A stretch of 64,000 nt of DNA from Tetrahymena thermophila SB210 (Eukaryota > Ciliophora > Oligohymenophorea > Hymenostomatida > Tetrahymenidae). Shown here in pieces: positions 12,947 to 26,400 of the stretch. A model generated the notes under the pieces. The model worked only from the letters and a program-made list of their open reading frames with translations, had not been told where the DNA came from and did not search any database. The position numbers and the translations under genes were made by a program. The stretch is from NCBI RefSeq assembly GCF_000189635.1, contig NW_002476212.1, positions 744,001 through 808,000 of the forward strand, written 5' to 3'. Positions within the stretch are counted from its first letter, which is position 1, and every line of letters begins with the position of its first letter.

Positions 12947-14854
12947 ATGGGAAATTTATGTTATAAAAACATGAGAGAACCTCAAAATAAATAAGCAAGA
13001 CCAGTTATAGGTAGTTATTAATCTGAATCAAGTGAATTTTAGCAACACTATAGCACCAATATAAAGAATTAGGACTAAGATACCCTTAAGGAATAAAATA
13101 GCCCTTAAAAAAATGCAGCTCCAGTTGAATAATAAATGAAAGCTAAAAAAATTAATACAAAAAAACTTTGCCGCCCAAGCAGAGTTATTTAAGAGTAAAT
13201 CAGCATGAACAACAGAGACAATGACTAATATTCCTGTGCAAGCTATTACAGCGGACATTATGAAACTTAATATATTAATGGAAATGATAGTGAATTTATT
13301 TCAGTATTTCTTAATTCAAATCCTAATGGTAACTTTATATATACAAACTTACTTTATATATATTAGCTTAACTTTTTGATTAGGGGTTTCTACCTAGACT
13401 AATTATCTAATAAAATGCTCAAATTAAACTTGGATTGCTGTTATAATTCAATTTTGGTTTTTTGAAAAATAATACTCAAGAGCATTTACAAAAAAACAAT
13501 AACACTTATTTATAATAAATTTAAGGATTATTCTAAAATACTTATTATTATCACTTTAGTTTTTTATTAATACGAATTATTTGTTTTTTAATATAAAGGA
13601 TAGTAAGTAAAAATTGGAGATAACATTATTTTGAGAAATTTAAAAGATCATTTCTATTTATTTTGCAAATACCAAAAACTAAAGAAATATGATAAATAAA
13701 ACCTTGTTAAGCTAGAAAAGCAAAAGGATGACCATAACGAAATGTACTTAACATGGAAATTCAAAAGTATTCACTAAGAAAATGGGTATATTAACTAGTA
13801 ACAATAGTAATAATTATAAACTTAGTCATCAAGCTAAAACAACGAAGAAGAAAATGAGTCCTCACCTGAAATGGAGTCCATCGATATGGATGATGTAGAA
13901 ATAGAAAATAATCAACATGTAAAAATATAACATTCAATGACTAGTTGTTATTTACAATCAAATAAAAATTTCCGCCATGATGCATAGAGCAAATTTAATA
14001 ATGGATTTTTAGTCTCAGGAGGTCCTCATAATAGGCTAACTTCTAATCAATAATGGCAGATCGAAATAGTATACCCAAGCACTGGCTAAGAGGAATAAAC
14101 CTTACGTGTAAACTAATTATTTAGAATTAAACATACAGAAACCAACACATACCTTACTTCAATTGCGAATGAAGTTTTCTGTATCAACGTAGATGAGATT
14201 AATAAGTAACTCGAAGAATAAAAAAATAATGAATCAATATAAGAGGTTATAGAAAATTCTATCTCTAAGGAAGATGGAGAGAATGAAAAAAAAAGATCAT
14301 ATTGCTCTAGCCCTACAGATCTTGTTGAGTAGAATAACGGAACTGGTAAAAATACAAATAATGAGCATGATTTGACTCCTACAACATTTGCAGCAGATTC
14401 TAAAAACGAAAACTAATAGAAAAAAGATCAAGAAGATAGATCTAGAGCCTCTTAATTGCAGATAACCAATGACATAAGAAGATCTGAGAGATTTTCAGTA
14501 GATTCAGTTTTTCAAAAGAAACAAGCTTAAAAATTGTATTTAGATTCGTTTTAATAAGAACAATAAGGTCAAAATACATATATTGATGTAAACTGTAAAA
14601 GCACTGAATAAATAGAAATAGCTAACTTAATTAATGATGAGGCTATGAGTGATAATGGAGAGTCTCTATTTAAATTAAAATAATAATAAGTATTAAATGA
14701 TCAAATTAACAATGATTTTTATAAGATGAATAACTACAGTCAATACCTAATGCTGTAAGAAAAGGAAATGATTAGAAAAAAACAAGAACAATTTTTATTG
14801 TAAATCTTAAATGGAGATTTATGGTATGTTTCTGAAATTATCCCACACTAATGA
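12947..14854 (+). CDS. MIR-domain protein with N-terminal acylation signal
   Basis: Protein of about 545 aa from two exons (intron 13329-13598, 270 bp, GT...AG, phase 1). It starts MGNLCYKN, which fits N-myristoylation at Gly2 plus palmitoylation at Cys5, so it is probably membrane-anchored on the cytosolic side. Roughly residues 100-330 look like MIR repeats (beta-trefoil modules of IP3 and ryanodine receptors and protein O-mannosyltransferases): SGHYETQYINGND, GDNIILRNLKDHFYLFC and later WQIEIVYPSTG then LFRIKHTETNTYLTS, with an acidic insert between. The C-terminal 200 residues are charged and low-complexity. There is no signal peptide or transmembrane helix, so it is neither a channel nor an ER-lumen enzyme. 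Function unknown. Confidence 0.8.
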
Positions 14855-15187
14855 ATTAATATAATAAATAAAATAAATAAATGAATCATTATTTAATAAT
14901 TGTTTGATTAAATAAATTAATAACAAAATTCAAATTTTTATATGACTAATTGTAACAAAATTCTCTTATTAAAATTTATAAAAATCAAATGCTTCTAATA
15001 ATCAAAAATTGCTAATCTGTTTTCTAACTATTAATGAATTAATTAATTAATTCATTATTATTAATTAAATAATTGAAACAAGATATTTAAAATGAAATAT
15101 GCATTAAGTAGGAATATTAATAACAAAGTAAAATTTCCTTAATTTATAATTTATATAAACATTAGTTTAAATATATCTTACTTACTA

Positions 15188-15206
15188 ACTGACTGACTGA
15201 CTGACT
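15188..15206. repeat. (GACT)n microsatellite
   Basis: Four perfect GACT units with a partial unit before and imperfect ones after. Short simple repeat in spacer. Confidence 0.9.
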
Positions 15207-15595
15207 AACTAAGTAATTAAAAAATTAACTGAAATTAAATTAATCACTTACTTTTATTTATAAAATTAGCATTTTATAATTTAAATTATTAATTTTTAAG
15301 GAATATTTATTTCTCCTATTAAAAAAAGTATATATTTCTTTATTATCTTAATGTTAACTCTCTTACAATTATTATTAATTAACAAAAATTTTTAAGATTT
15401 TGAGTCATTAGGTGTAAAATAAATTTAAAATGTGAGTATTACATATTTTTAAAAAAATTATTACTAAGACTTTACAAAGTAGTATTTTAAAATTTTAACA
15501 AATAAATATGTTAAATATTAATTAGTAATCTCCCATAAAAGCAATTATTTCCATCTAATTCCTGTTTTATTAATTTTAGATAAGAGTGAATGAAA

Positions 15596-15611
15596 GGTAG
15601 GTAGGTAGGTA
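15596..15611. repeat. (GGTA)n microsatellite
   Basis: Four perfect GGTA units in spacer. They stand out because G is otherwise rare here. Confidence 0.9.
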
Positions 15612-15994
15612 ACACATCTAATTATGTTGAAAATAATCAGAAAATGCAAATGAAAGTAAATTTTTACATTTTGCACTATTGTTTAAAAGGAGAGTAGTTT
15701 TTTGAATAAATTTCTGTAAGATTTTAGAATTTTAAAAGAAAATAACTATTTATAATGATATCAATATGAGTAAAAATTAAATCTAATTAAAGATAGTAAA
15801 ATATCTAACTTAATTTTAAAAATTATATTTTTTTAAAGTAAATTTTTTTAATTTTCTATCTATTTATTAGTTTACAAGAATAATTTTAATAAGAATTTAC
15901 AAAAAATAAAATAAAAATATTGAAATAAATACAAAACTGTAAATATAAAATCAAGCTCTTGGTAGAGATTTAGATATTTTCTAATTTTACAAGG

Positions 15995-16295
15995 ATGTTT
16001 TGTTTCTCAAAAAGGCATTATGATTAGTTTAACTTTGAAGTAACTAGTGGTCATCAAAATAGGTAGGATGTACTTCAAAATTTTTAGTACTAGGTATGGA
16101 TTAAATCAGGTGCAAGCTCATCATTTATATTTTAAATTGATGAATTAAATTTATTAATAAAACATCTATTTCAGTTAAGAATATGATTTTTCTGAAGAAT
16201 AATTAGTTAAATTTTTGCCTGTTGATCCTAGTCCTAAATATTTGTAAAAATTTTTAATCAAAAATTAAAATAAAACTCAATTAAGTCACTATTGA
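15995..16295 (+). CDS. Small two-exon hypothetical gene
   Basis: Possible protein of 62 aa. Exon 1 begins MFCFSKRHYDQFNFEVTSGH. Intron 16063-16174 (GTAGG...TTCAG) is needed because the coding-like 3' part (EYDFSEEQLVKFLPVDPSPK) is in another frame. The joined frame is a multiple of three and ends at TGA 16293-16295. No family recognised. The donor choice is not unique (another GT lies at 16095). Confidence 0.45.
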
Positions 16296-16951
16296 CTAAA
16301 AAATTGCTTGGTCTATTTCTACTAAAATATTTTAATGAAATATATTTTTTCCTAATGAGCTTTTTCTTTTAATTGTCTTAAAAATAATTAACTAATTGAT
16401 CAAATTTTTTAGCCATTCTGTTTTATTTAATTTCATTTATTTTTTTAGGAAATTTAAGTTTTAAGCATTTTAACAACTTATTGATTTAAATCTAAAAATA
16501 CCTAATAAAATTAAAAAATATCAGTTAAAATTTAACTAATTATTTTTTATAAATGCTTAAATTATTTGTTTTAATGTAAGGTAGACAATTTAACAATTTA
16601 TATCAGATGTAGATAAATAAATACTCTTTCATGTAAATTTTAATATAATGGTAATGAAAATATATTTTTAATCAAGGAAAAATAATTCATCAATTAAAAA
16701 ATGATAAATAATTTAATTTGGAATAAGAAAAAAAATTTCCATCTCATACTTAAAAAAATGATTTATAAATTAATTTAATTTATACTATTTTATTGCAATG
16801 CTAACTAAGTAAATAAAGCAAATGAATGGAATTCATACACTATCTTCAAATAATAATGATTATTTATTTAATTTTAAAAAGTTTGAATTGTATTTTTAGA
16901 GATTTTAAACAAATATTATCATTAAAAATTAAGCAATTCTCTATTTGCAAA
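16296..16951. other. Intergenic spacer, promoter side of the TPR gene
   Basis: AT-rich, with no coding frame or repeat recognised. It presumably includes the promoter of the gene starting at 16952. Confidence 0.5.
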
Positions 16952-19900
16952 ATGTAAAAAAAGCAATCATTGAAATTAACTTAAATAGACAAATAAGAGG
17001 TTCCTGTATTGATGAAAGATTAGGTCAATCATCAAAGCGAAAGCAAGGAAGAATAAGACTGTATTATTAGTAGTGAATAAAATTTAGAAGTTTAAGCAAA
17101 AGACTAAGTAAAATAGATGAAACTTCATAAATTTATTTAGAATAAAGGTAAAAGATTATCTACATTTATATTCAAATCTTTTAAATGATGTGTCGCAAAG
17201 ACCTCAATCTAAAAGATAAAGCAAAACATTAAAGCATCATGATCTATTAAAATAAATAGAGTAAATGTTTGATAAAATCAAATAATTATGCGATGAATCA
17301 ATAAATTTGGTCGACAGAAACCTTTTTTAAGAATCTAACTACTTTCTTGAGCAAGCTGAAGAGATAATAGAAGTAATTGAGATAATTTATGGAAATTAGA
17401 AAAACATCAATTATTCTGAAATGTGCATTAAATTAAACTATTTTTTATTTATTAAACAGTTCGCAGCTAATAGAGGAAAGCAAATTGATAGAAATTTAAT
17501 TATTACAGTTCTTTATAACAGAGCTTGCTCTTATTAGGGGTAAAAATATGTTTTAATTTACTTTAGAAGGCTTTGATTTATTTTTCAACAGAATTATAGT
17601 TAAAAAGATAATTTCAAATAAGTTAATTTAATTAAGCTTAAAAAGCATTTGCTACATTCAAAAATTTAGTAAAATCATATTTTTAGAGCGATTTATTTAA
17701 CAAATTAGGCTTTGGAAACTTGACAAATGCAACAAATATATTGATGGAGTTATTTATAATCTTGAGACAAGTCTGAAAAATGATTTTTGGCCTGAATATG
17801 AAAATTTTGAAAGCTAAATAGTACTGGAGAAAGTTGCTTACAAAATAAAACGTTAAACCTTCTTAGTTAGATGCTATTTATAATAATGTGCTATATTATC
17901 TTAGCTTGTGCTGTAAATTTTTACTAATATAATTTTATTTTAAAAATTAGATTTATTTAGAAACTTTCAACTAATACGATTAATTTTCTAAATAATAAGC
18001 ATTAAATAAATACCCTAATAAATATAATTACGTAGATAATATGTTTTTATTTACCAAAAATAACCTATTGAAAAAAAATTTTAAATATTAAATTTTTTTA
18101 TTGGTGCTTGATTTTAAAAAGTGATAATTTAAAGTGCCTATTGCAATCAGTAATACTAAATAATTAATAGTTAGTTTTAAGAGAATTTTACTGGTTTATT
18201 TAAATTCATTTAGTCAATTTTTTTTAATTTTTAATTAAATAGACATGAGTAAGCAATTTAGACTGCTAAGAAAGCAATATCTGTGTTAGAAGATATCTAT
18301 AATTAACTACTTTCTATTAGTTAAGATAAATTAAATTAATGTGAATAAACTGCTACTTCTGTAATTACTGCTTAAAAGCAAGGTGGTATTTTTAATGCTA
18401 CCACTCAATCTAATATTTCAAAAACAGACAATAAAGTAAATAATTCTTAAAAAAATTTACCAACTCCAAAAGGGATGCAAAGCAAGAATAAATTTAATTT
18501 AGCCTCATCTAATAAAGTATTTGATTTAAGCGGTGAATAAGACAACGATGACTAAATAAATCTGGGAAATTCTAATACTGAGGCAGATAGTTATTTGGGA
18601 GCAAAGAAAAGTGCTGTTAAAGAAGAAGTGCTTTTCAATAAGATTATTTTACAATAGGCTTGTAGTTTCTTGAAAACTTTTGAGTAAAAAGTTGCATTTG
18701 AAACAAATATTGGCGATGAATGCAGCAGTTAGTTGAAGAAAGCAAGGCAATCCATATATTTTTGGAAGAATAACCCAGACAATAATGAAAAAAATATGAG
18801 ACAAGAATTGAATGTCCCAACTAAAAATACTGATGATGATAATAGGAATATTGTAGGAGTATAAAAAAGTTAAGAATGGATCGAGCAGTTTAACATTGGA
18901 TCTATCATGCATATGACATGCATTTCATATGATGAATTCATTCTTTTTGAAGACATCTTATTTGAGCTTTCCAAAAAACAATTGATTGAAAAGGTAAAGC
19001 TTGATAATTATTAATTTAATCAGTGGAAAAAAAAATTATTAATATTTTTTTTATTATTTTTATAGATGCTGCTGCTATCAATATGTTTTTTTACTATTGC
19101 AACTGAAATCAGATTTATAGAACTAGACAAACAAAAAAGTTTTACTACAAACTCAAAAACTCAGCAGTACGATCTTTATAAATAAGATGCATATAAGCAA
19201 AGTGAAATATATCATTTAAAATCTATTGAAATAGTTTGCTAAGCTGTCACTTGCTACTCTCCTTACATAACTCACTTAATCAATAGCTATCACAAGCACT
19301 ATAATTCTTCTTTAGAATTAATAGTAAATTTTATTAATAAAATAGATCTTTTGTATATTTTAATAAATGTAAATAAAAGGAAGAGGAAGCATCTATTCTA
19401 TCTTAAATTTCTCATAACAACGAAGCACATGATGAACTCTAGATATCATGCAAAGACACAACATTATCGAAGAATACAACTGATATACTTGAATGTTCTG
19501 AACTTTAAGAGACAATTAATATTATTAAAGTAAATAATAATGAAATGCCTAACTTTTAAAAGCCCTACTTAGCTCATAAATATACTAATAATAAAGTGTA
19601 AGATTTATAAAGTAAAGGATCATTGTCCTTTAATAGCTTTACAAATAATAGTAGATCTCCTTAAAAACAAGGGAAAATTAGAAAGAGATCTCCATAAAAT
19701 AATTAAATAAATAATTTTTCTAACAATATTTCATCGAATGCTTCTGAGAGTGCTTAATAATCAAAAGACAGCTCTGAAAATATCCTAAAAAGACCCAAAT
19801 CACATCACACAGCAGCTTCTTAAGAAAGTGATATCTCTCCTTTACTAAATAATAGCAAATAATCAAAGAATCAAGCAGCTTCTACCAAAAAAGTATTCAA

Positions 19901-21262
19901 CCAACACTTATTAAAATTTTCTTAAATAATTTAATTTTTTCATAAAAAAATAGCAGGTTTTAGCTTTAGACCTAGAGACAATAAACACGACTTTCGGAAA
20001 TCAATTAAACTAGCAGAATAATATTTAAAAAGTTTAAACTAACAAAGACATTCAGAACTCTATTAAGAAGAATACTCAACCAAATAATTTATTAGATGAA
20101 TCAAAAAGACTACAAAGCAAATAAAAAGAAAATCTCTCCTAAAATAACATTAATCAGTTTTCTATATTGAGAAATTATAGTTTATGTAAATAAATTGTTT
20201 TTTTATTATAAATTTTAACTTACATAACTTTAAACTAAATGAATAGCAAATGGATCTCCTAGATAATCTGCAAGCAATCCTATAAAAACTATTTTCTAAG
20301 GAAAAAATAGCTAGTAAAATTAACAGTAGTAGCAAGGATAATCTTAGTAGTAGCCATATTTAATTTAAAATCAATAACAAATAACCAATAATAGCTAATC
20401 TCAGTCTTAGTAATTTTAATAGCACCTATAGCAATAACAATTGCAGCTTACTACTCAATAATAGTAACTTTTAAAGGCAATTTCAAACAATAAAACTAAT
20501 AGCATATAATTAAGCTAAAGCTAGTAGTAATCTCTAACATCTTCTCAAAAGTAAATTAGTTATACAGTGTAATAGCTTTAAAACAGCCAAAATAATGGTC
20601 TCTCAAAAACAAATAGAATATTTACGGATTTAGATCTAAAGACTATTAATGAGCATAAGTCATTTGAAGAAAAGAATGGCTCATAGTCTCATAGGTCCCT
20701 AACAACACCATAAACTATTTAATAGAATTAAAATGCCAAATTAAGCACTTCATAAATTAATAGCTCAAACCATATGAGTAATAGCAACAATATTAACATA
20801 AATGGTAGCTAAATTAGCAACAACAACAATAATAATAACAACTTAGAAAATAAAGCAGCTACAACTACTTCCTTATTAAAATTGTAGGCAAGCCAAAAAA
20901 ATATTTAAACGAGTAATACAAGTAATAAATTTGTAAAATAATTATCAGGCTAAAATAATTAATACAAGAGCTTAAAAAATGATATTAATATATCTCCAAA
21001 GTAAACTCACCACTTTTTGTAATAATTTGATTTCATTAGCTCGAAAAATAGTAATTTGAGTTAACAAAATTCAAAAGAATTTGTAATTAATAGCTCAAAT
21101 TCTACGCGTAACACTTAAGTCCCATTTAATTCAAAAGGAATCCCTAAATTAGATTTTAATTTAATTTAGAATAACCCATAATTGAAAGCAGAAGATAGCA
21201 TTCGTTTCTTTTCAGCAAGAGAGCATTAAAATAAAAAAATTAACAATTATATAAACAAATGA
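16952..21262 (+). CDS. TPR protein with long N/Q-rich C-terminus
   Basis: Multi-exon gene. The N-terminal part holds tetratricopeptide-like helices: LYNRACSYQ, KALIYFSTELQLKRQFQI, FNQAQKAFATFKNL, DAIYNNVLYYLSLC and HEQAIQTAKKAISVLEDIYN. TPRs normally bind protein partners. The last third is dominated by Asn, Gln and Ser, with Gln mostly as TAA/TAG, and looks disordered or prion-like. Introns supported by frame and GT...AG: 17771-17833, 17913-17960, 18043-18242, one starting at the GTAAAG after 18990, and others inside the 19330-20250 region. Two early junctions (around 17100-17230 and 17537-17570) are not resolved, so the N-terminal 120 residues are approximate. The last exon ends with TGA at 21260-21262. 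No enzymatic domain or membrane segment seen. Confidence 0.72.
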
Positions 21263-21310
21263 AGCATATAATTAATTAATTAATTAAAAAAATAAATAAA
21301 TTTAACTTTA

Positions 21311-21335
21311 CTTACTTACCTACCTACCTTCCTAC
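21311..21335. repeat. TTAC/TACC simple repeat
   Basis: CTTACTTACCTACCTACC-type repeat, 49 bp after the TPR gene stop codon. Confidence 0.85.
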
Positions 21336-23109
21336 TAATTCAAAATATTTTATCTATTTTTTATAAGTTAATATTTTATATTTTACTTAAGCCTTTAATC
21401 ATATTTTTAAATAAAGTTTTGCGAAATTTTAAGCAGAAAAATGTTTTATTTAAAATTTAAGTTGAAAATTTCAATAATAAGAATGTTTAATTTTTGAATA
21501 AATTTGATATATATGTAAATCTGAGCAGTAACTATGTAGAAAAAAAATAATTTATGGTTATTTTAAAAATTAAATCAATGAATATTTTAGTTCAAATATC
21601 AAATGAGTTTTTACTGAATATAAACAAACTCAAATCCAATAATTGTAATTTTAATCAAATAAATTTTTAATTAAAATAAATACATAAAAAAATGTAAGAT
21701 ATTGATTGACAGAGAGTTTGATTGGTTGGTTGTTTTATAGAGTTTGATATACTATTTTTGATTTAATGTAATCTTAAAATTAACAATTAAAAAACTTTTA
21801 AATGACTAATTCTTTTATTATACTTACAATATCAATATCATTTTTTAAATGAATGCAAAGTTCTTTTGCTACGCATTTTAAATTCAAATTTATTTACTTA
21901 AAATAGGATAAGAAATAATTAAAAAGAATAAATTAGACATAGAATAGAAGTTCGAAAAATATTATTTTGTCTAATTTATAATTTAGAAGTATTTTATTAT
22001 GTTATATGAGTAAATATTAAATGTAATTTAATTCAAATTTTTGAAAATTTATAAATTTGTTTTGGTATCTTTACTTTTTTATCTTAATTTATATTCAATA
22101 GAGGAACTCAATTCAGGTAAAAGATGATAAAAAAATTAATTATAAAAGCAAAAAAAATATTTACAAATAAATGCATAGAATTTTTGTATGTGATTCATGA
22201 TATTAAAATTAATTACTCTAAGTAAAATAAAAATAAAATTATTAAAATAATTTAATTGAAAATGTGCTAGTTGAAATGTTTATTTTTGCTTAAAAGTGAA
22301 TAACTCTTTTGTATGGAAGTAAATAGATAGTATAAAATAGATAACAAATTAATCAATTTCTGTATAAATTTAACCTTTACTTACTCCCTAACATTCACAG
22401 AAAAGCAAAAGAAATTTTTAAAGACAAACAAGATTAATTGAATTACTATCAAATATTTATTTTCTCTCAAGAAAGAATAAATCTAAAATTTAATTTTTAC
22501 TATTAACCAAAGTTTTCTTTTTCAAAAATTTGGTAAAATTAAAAAATATCACAATTTCATAGAATTTTTTTAGAAATATTTATTAGAAATAATTTAATCA
22601 ACATAATATCTCCATAATTAAATTGAAAATATTTAAAACGTATAATATCTCTACAATAGAAGAAATAATACAAGTAAATACTTAGTAGTAAACGAATTTT
22701 AATTTGGACTTTGATTAATAAAGTTCATTTTAAAATTTAAAATTTGCACACGAATGAATGAGACAGAAAATTTAATTATTTTAAATTTCATGTAATTAGG
22801 GTATGGAGAGCCAATAACATGATTAGAGTTAAAAAAATTAAAAAAAGCCTTATCCTATCTATCTATTTATGTATGTGAGATGAAAATTAATTGAAAATAT
22901 GTATCTATCTATTTAATTATTTGTTTATTTCTATTAGCAGAATTATTGATGATACAAATCAAAAAATCATTGGTTTTTTCAATTTTTAAATTAAATTCAT
23001 TGATACTCTCTTAAAATCTAAAATTTCCATTCAGCCTTTAAAATCAAAGATTGATCTATCAATAACTTGCAATTAAATTATGAGCCTTAATTCCATCTCT
23101 CTTTAAAAA

Positions 23110-23133
23110 GATAGATAGATAGATTGATTGATA
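23110..23133. repeat. GATA/GATT simple repeat
   Basis: GATA units followed by GATT units in spacer. Confidence 0.85.
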
Positions 23134-23246
23134 TGATTAAATACTGCAATTATTATTAATTATTAAATATTATCAATAGCTAGCTGTGGATAACCAAACA
23201 AACTTAGGCAAATAAATTACAAACGAATCAATCAAATCAAATATAC

Positions 23247-23274
23247 GATCAATCAATCAGTCAATCAATCAACC
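23247..23274. repeat. (CAAT)n simple repeat
   Basis: CAAT units interrupted once by CAGT, located about 150 bp upstream of the next gene. Confidence 0.85.
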
Positions 23275-23423
23275 ACTCTCTCAAATAATAATAAAAAGAA
23301 AAATAAATTAACAAAAAAAGTAAATAAATCAATATAGCAAAATAGCAAGCAAGTAATCCTTATTAAAAAGAAGAGAAAGAGTAATTAAAGTTTAAATAAG
23401 TCAGCCGAATATAAAATACTTAA

Positions 23424-26400
23424 ATGAGCTTTTCAACATTAGCATCAAACAACCTCAATAATAATGTTTATTCTTCCTTAAACGAAAATACTATGCGAGA
23501 TCATACTTATTTTCTCTAGTAAAACTCTGATGATTTTAACTAGATAAATTTCAATTACCAAAATAGTAGCAGTTTAACTTTTTCAAATGGGAACGGTAGT
23601 CTTTCAAACATTTAAAACTAATACGCCAGAGGTAAAACATATTAAATTTATTGTAGTAAGCTAGGAAAAGAAATACCATATTTTTGTAAATCTTAGATTT
23701 TTAGCAGGAAATCGAGGACTACTAAGAAAGGAGCAATAATGAATCTTAAGAAGGTAATTTAGATTACTTGCAAAAATTAAAAAAAATACAAAAAAATATA
23801 TATGTATGTATTATATGTTTTTATCATAAGGAGAATATAATTAAAAGTAGTTATTTAGTTAGTTTGTTTAAAATGAATTTCAAAATGCCTGAGCAAATAT
23901 ATGGCATAATTCTCCTCTCTCATTTTACTAATTGCAATTTATTTAATATAGATTTTAATATTAAAGGAGATGACATATCCGAAATGAGTGAAATTATGGA
24001 TGAAAGGTAATTTATTCGCGTTTCCACTGCTCCTCCTCGTCCATTAACTGATCTTGAAGAATTCAAAAGAAGCTATGATTTTTTGCTATTAGAGCAAGCT
24101 ATAGTTGTATCATCTAAGCTTATATAGAAGGATTATTAGAAATTTGATTTGGATTCTCCAGAAGGTCAGAAAATATTCAGAAAATACTTGAATATAATTG
24201 AAAAACTCATTAAGGTAGGATTATTCATTTGTCCTTATATTTTTCTTTCACTTATCTTAATTACTTTCTTCAGTCTTTATTAATAGTGCCTGTTATTAGT
24301 CTATTTCTACATTCAAAATATTAAAAGATAAAAATCTCTATGTTAATTAATTCTCTCATTACATTCGCACATATTCATTTAATTGAATGAGAAAAGCTTC
24401 ATGAATTATCAGAGATAACATATGATTGATTTATTTATTTTACAAATGTATTCTCAATCTGAATGGCCATCACAAATTAAAATGTGATAGATTGATCATC
24501 TTAATAATATTATTAAGTGATCTACAATCAATCAATATATTACTTTAATTGACTTTCCCATCTTTAAATAATCAAAACAAAGTCAATTAGGTGAGAGGAT
24601 TGTAGATTAAATTTTTATCTAATGAAAGAATTTAATTGTTCCATTTAGATTTAAATTTAAACTTTTAGCAATTATATACCTCAAAAAAGAAATTTATCAT
24701 TGATTTTTATTTAATTTTAGCATATTGTTAATAGCAAAATCTTCTTTTCAAACCAAAATATTTAGAACTATTTCGCTAATAATAACAAAAGATCATATGA
24801 TTATTAAAAATCATAAAGATCAGAAACATGTTTAGGCACTTGTTAGAATGAAGAAAATAACAAAATAACTGAAAAAAAATTTGAAATAATATTTCATAAA
24901 TTAAATAAAAAAATGAAATTTTTAATTTAAAAAGTAATTTTAATGTCAAACGGCTTGTAGAGCATACAGAGAAAAATTCTCAAAGGCATATAAAATCCTT
25001 TATAAAAATGGCGAACTTTGTTATTTAACAGAAATATTAGATAGTGCACAAGAAGGTATATTTTAATAGTTTTTTATATTTAATTTACTTTTTTTTCTAT
25101 ATATTCTATAAGAAAGATATTAAAATTTATTATTTGCCGTTTTATCTATCAAAATATTAATCGATAAATCGACCAATTTAATTAAATTTAATATAAATAT
25201 GAAACAAATATTAAGATTTTATTTACAAAAAATACTATTCATAAAAATATACTAATTTTCATCTAAAAAAAATACTTAATTAATTTAAATCTATTACAAA
25301 AGGTTTTCCTTATCTATATGTTAATGGTGAAAAGTACATATTCTCTCAAGAAGTTTTAGAGTCAGGTTAGAACTTGCTAAATAGTTTCTTTAAAATGTCT
25401 CATATTATGAGGAATGCATATACAAGAACTTGCTAAGAAAATCTTAATATGTCTTCCTATGCTATCAAAAAAGAAATAGCTTCGAGTCTTGAAAAGTTTG
25501 ATATTTGCTGGGCTAAATTTGAACAGGTAAATACATAAATAATTAGTTTAATAATTATTCATTTTATTAACAAATCCTACATAACCAACTAAAATACAAT
25601 AATTGAATATTCATATTTATATTCAGCGATGTTTGTTTTAAAGCGAATTTATAATGAATATCTGGGTGTTTAAGAATTCTAATAGTTTTTTTTTCAAATT
25701 TATTTATGGGATGTTTTAAATTATTAATAAAAACTAATTAGTTGTATGTGATGGAGTTAATGGTTATTGAGACAGAAGCAAGAAGATATGTTTAGTGTGC
25801 AATAGAAATAGAAAAAGAATTAACTTCTTTTGAAATTAGAGAAAAAATAAAAGGGAGAATCTTTATTTCTAGCTAATCTTAAGAGTACACAAATCTTAGA
25901 AAAACACTTTGTAAATATATTGCCCAAATGAATGCAGTTGCTAACATGGAAGGCAAAGGTAGAGACGATTTAGATATTGAAATTCTTATATAAGCTGAAG
26001 GTATTCTTCGTAAAGTTACAAATGAGTAATCTAGAGCAGTCCGTGTGCTGGCTGAAGAAATCAAAAACAACTTTTAAAATTTACGTGCCTTATTTAGAAA
26101 ATATGAATAAAATATTGAAATGGTTGATCCGCAGCTAAAAAACAACCATGATCTAGTTTAAGCATTAAATACTTATGAGAGTTCATGGGAAAAAGGTAAT
26201 AAAATAAATTCTAAGTTTATATATTAAGTAAATCATTACCAACAACTTAATAAAATTATGAGTATTGGATTTAAATTACAGCTATTTGGATAAAAAAATA
26301 TTCAAAATTTCTACATTCTTAATGAACGAATTTCGTTTGTATTAAATGATTTAATTTCGATTTTTATTAAATAATTTTGTAATTTTTTGGATTAAAAATT

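Larger units (their letters stand above)
14855..15994. other. Intergenic spacer with tetranucleotide repeats
   Basis: AT-rich spacer. It contains ATTA/TTAA-rich runs near 15037-15070 and two short tetranucleotide repeats listed separately. No gene seen. Confidence 0.55.
21263..23423. other. Intergenic spacer with simple repeats
   Basis: A 2.2-kb AT-rich spacer with no gene recognised. It holds several tetranucleotide repeats (TACC/TACT near 21311, GATT/GGTT near 21703-21735, TATC near 22855, GATA/GATT at 23110, CAAT at 23247). Confidence 0.55.

Noticed and set aside
19351..19533. ORF of 60 codons in the TPR gene
   Set aside because: It overlaps the end of a proposed intron and reads the following exon in the wrong frame; the correct frame continues into the Asn/Ser-rich region.
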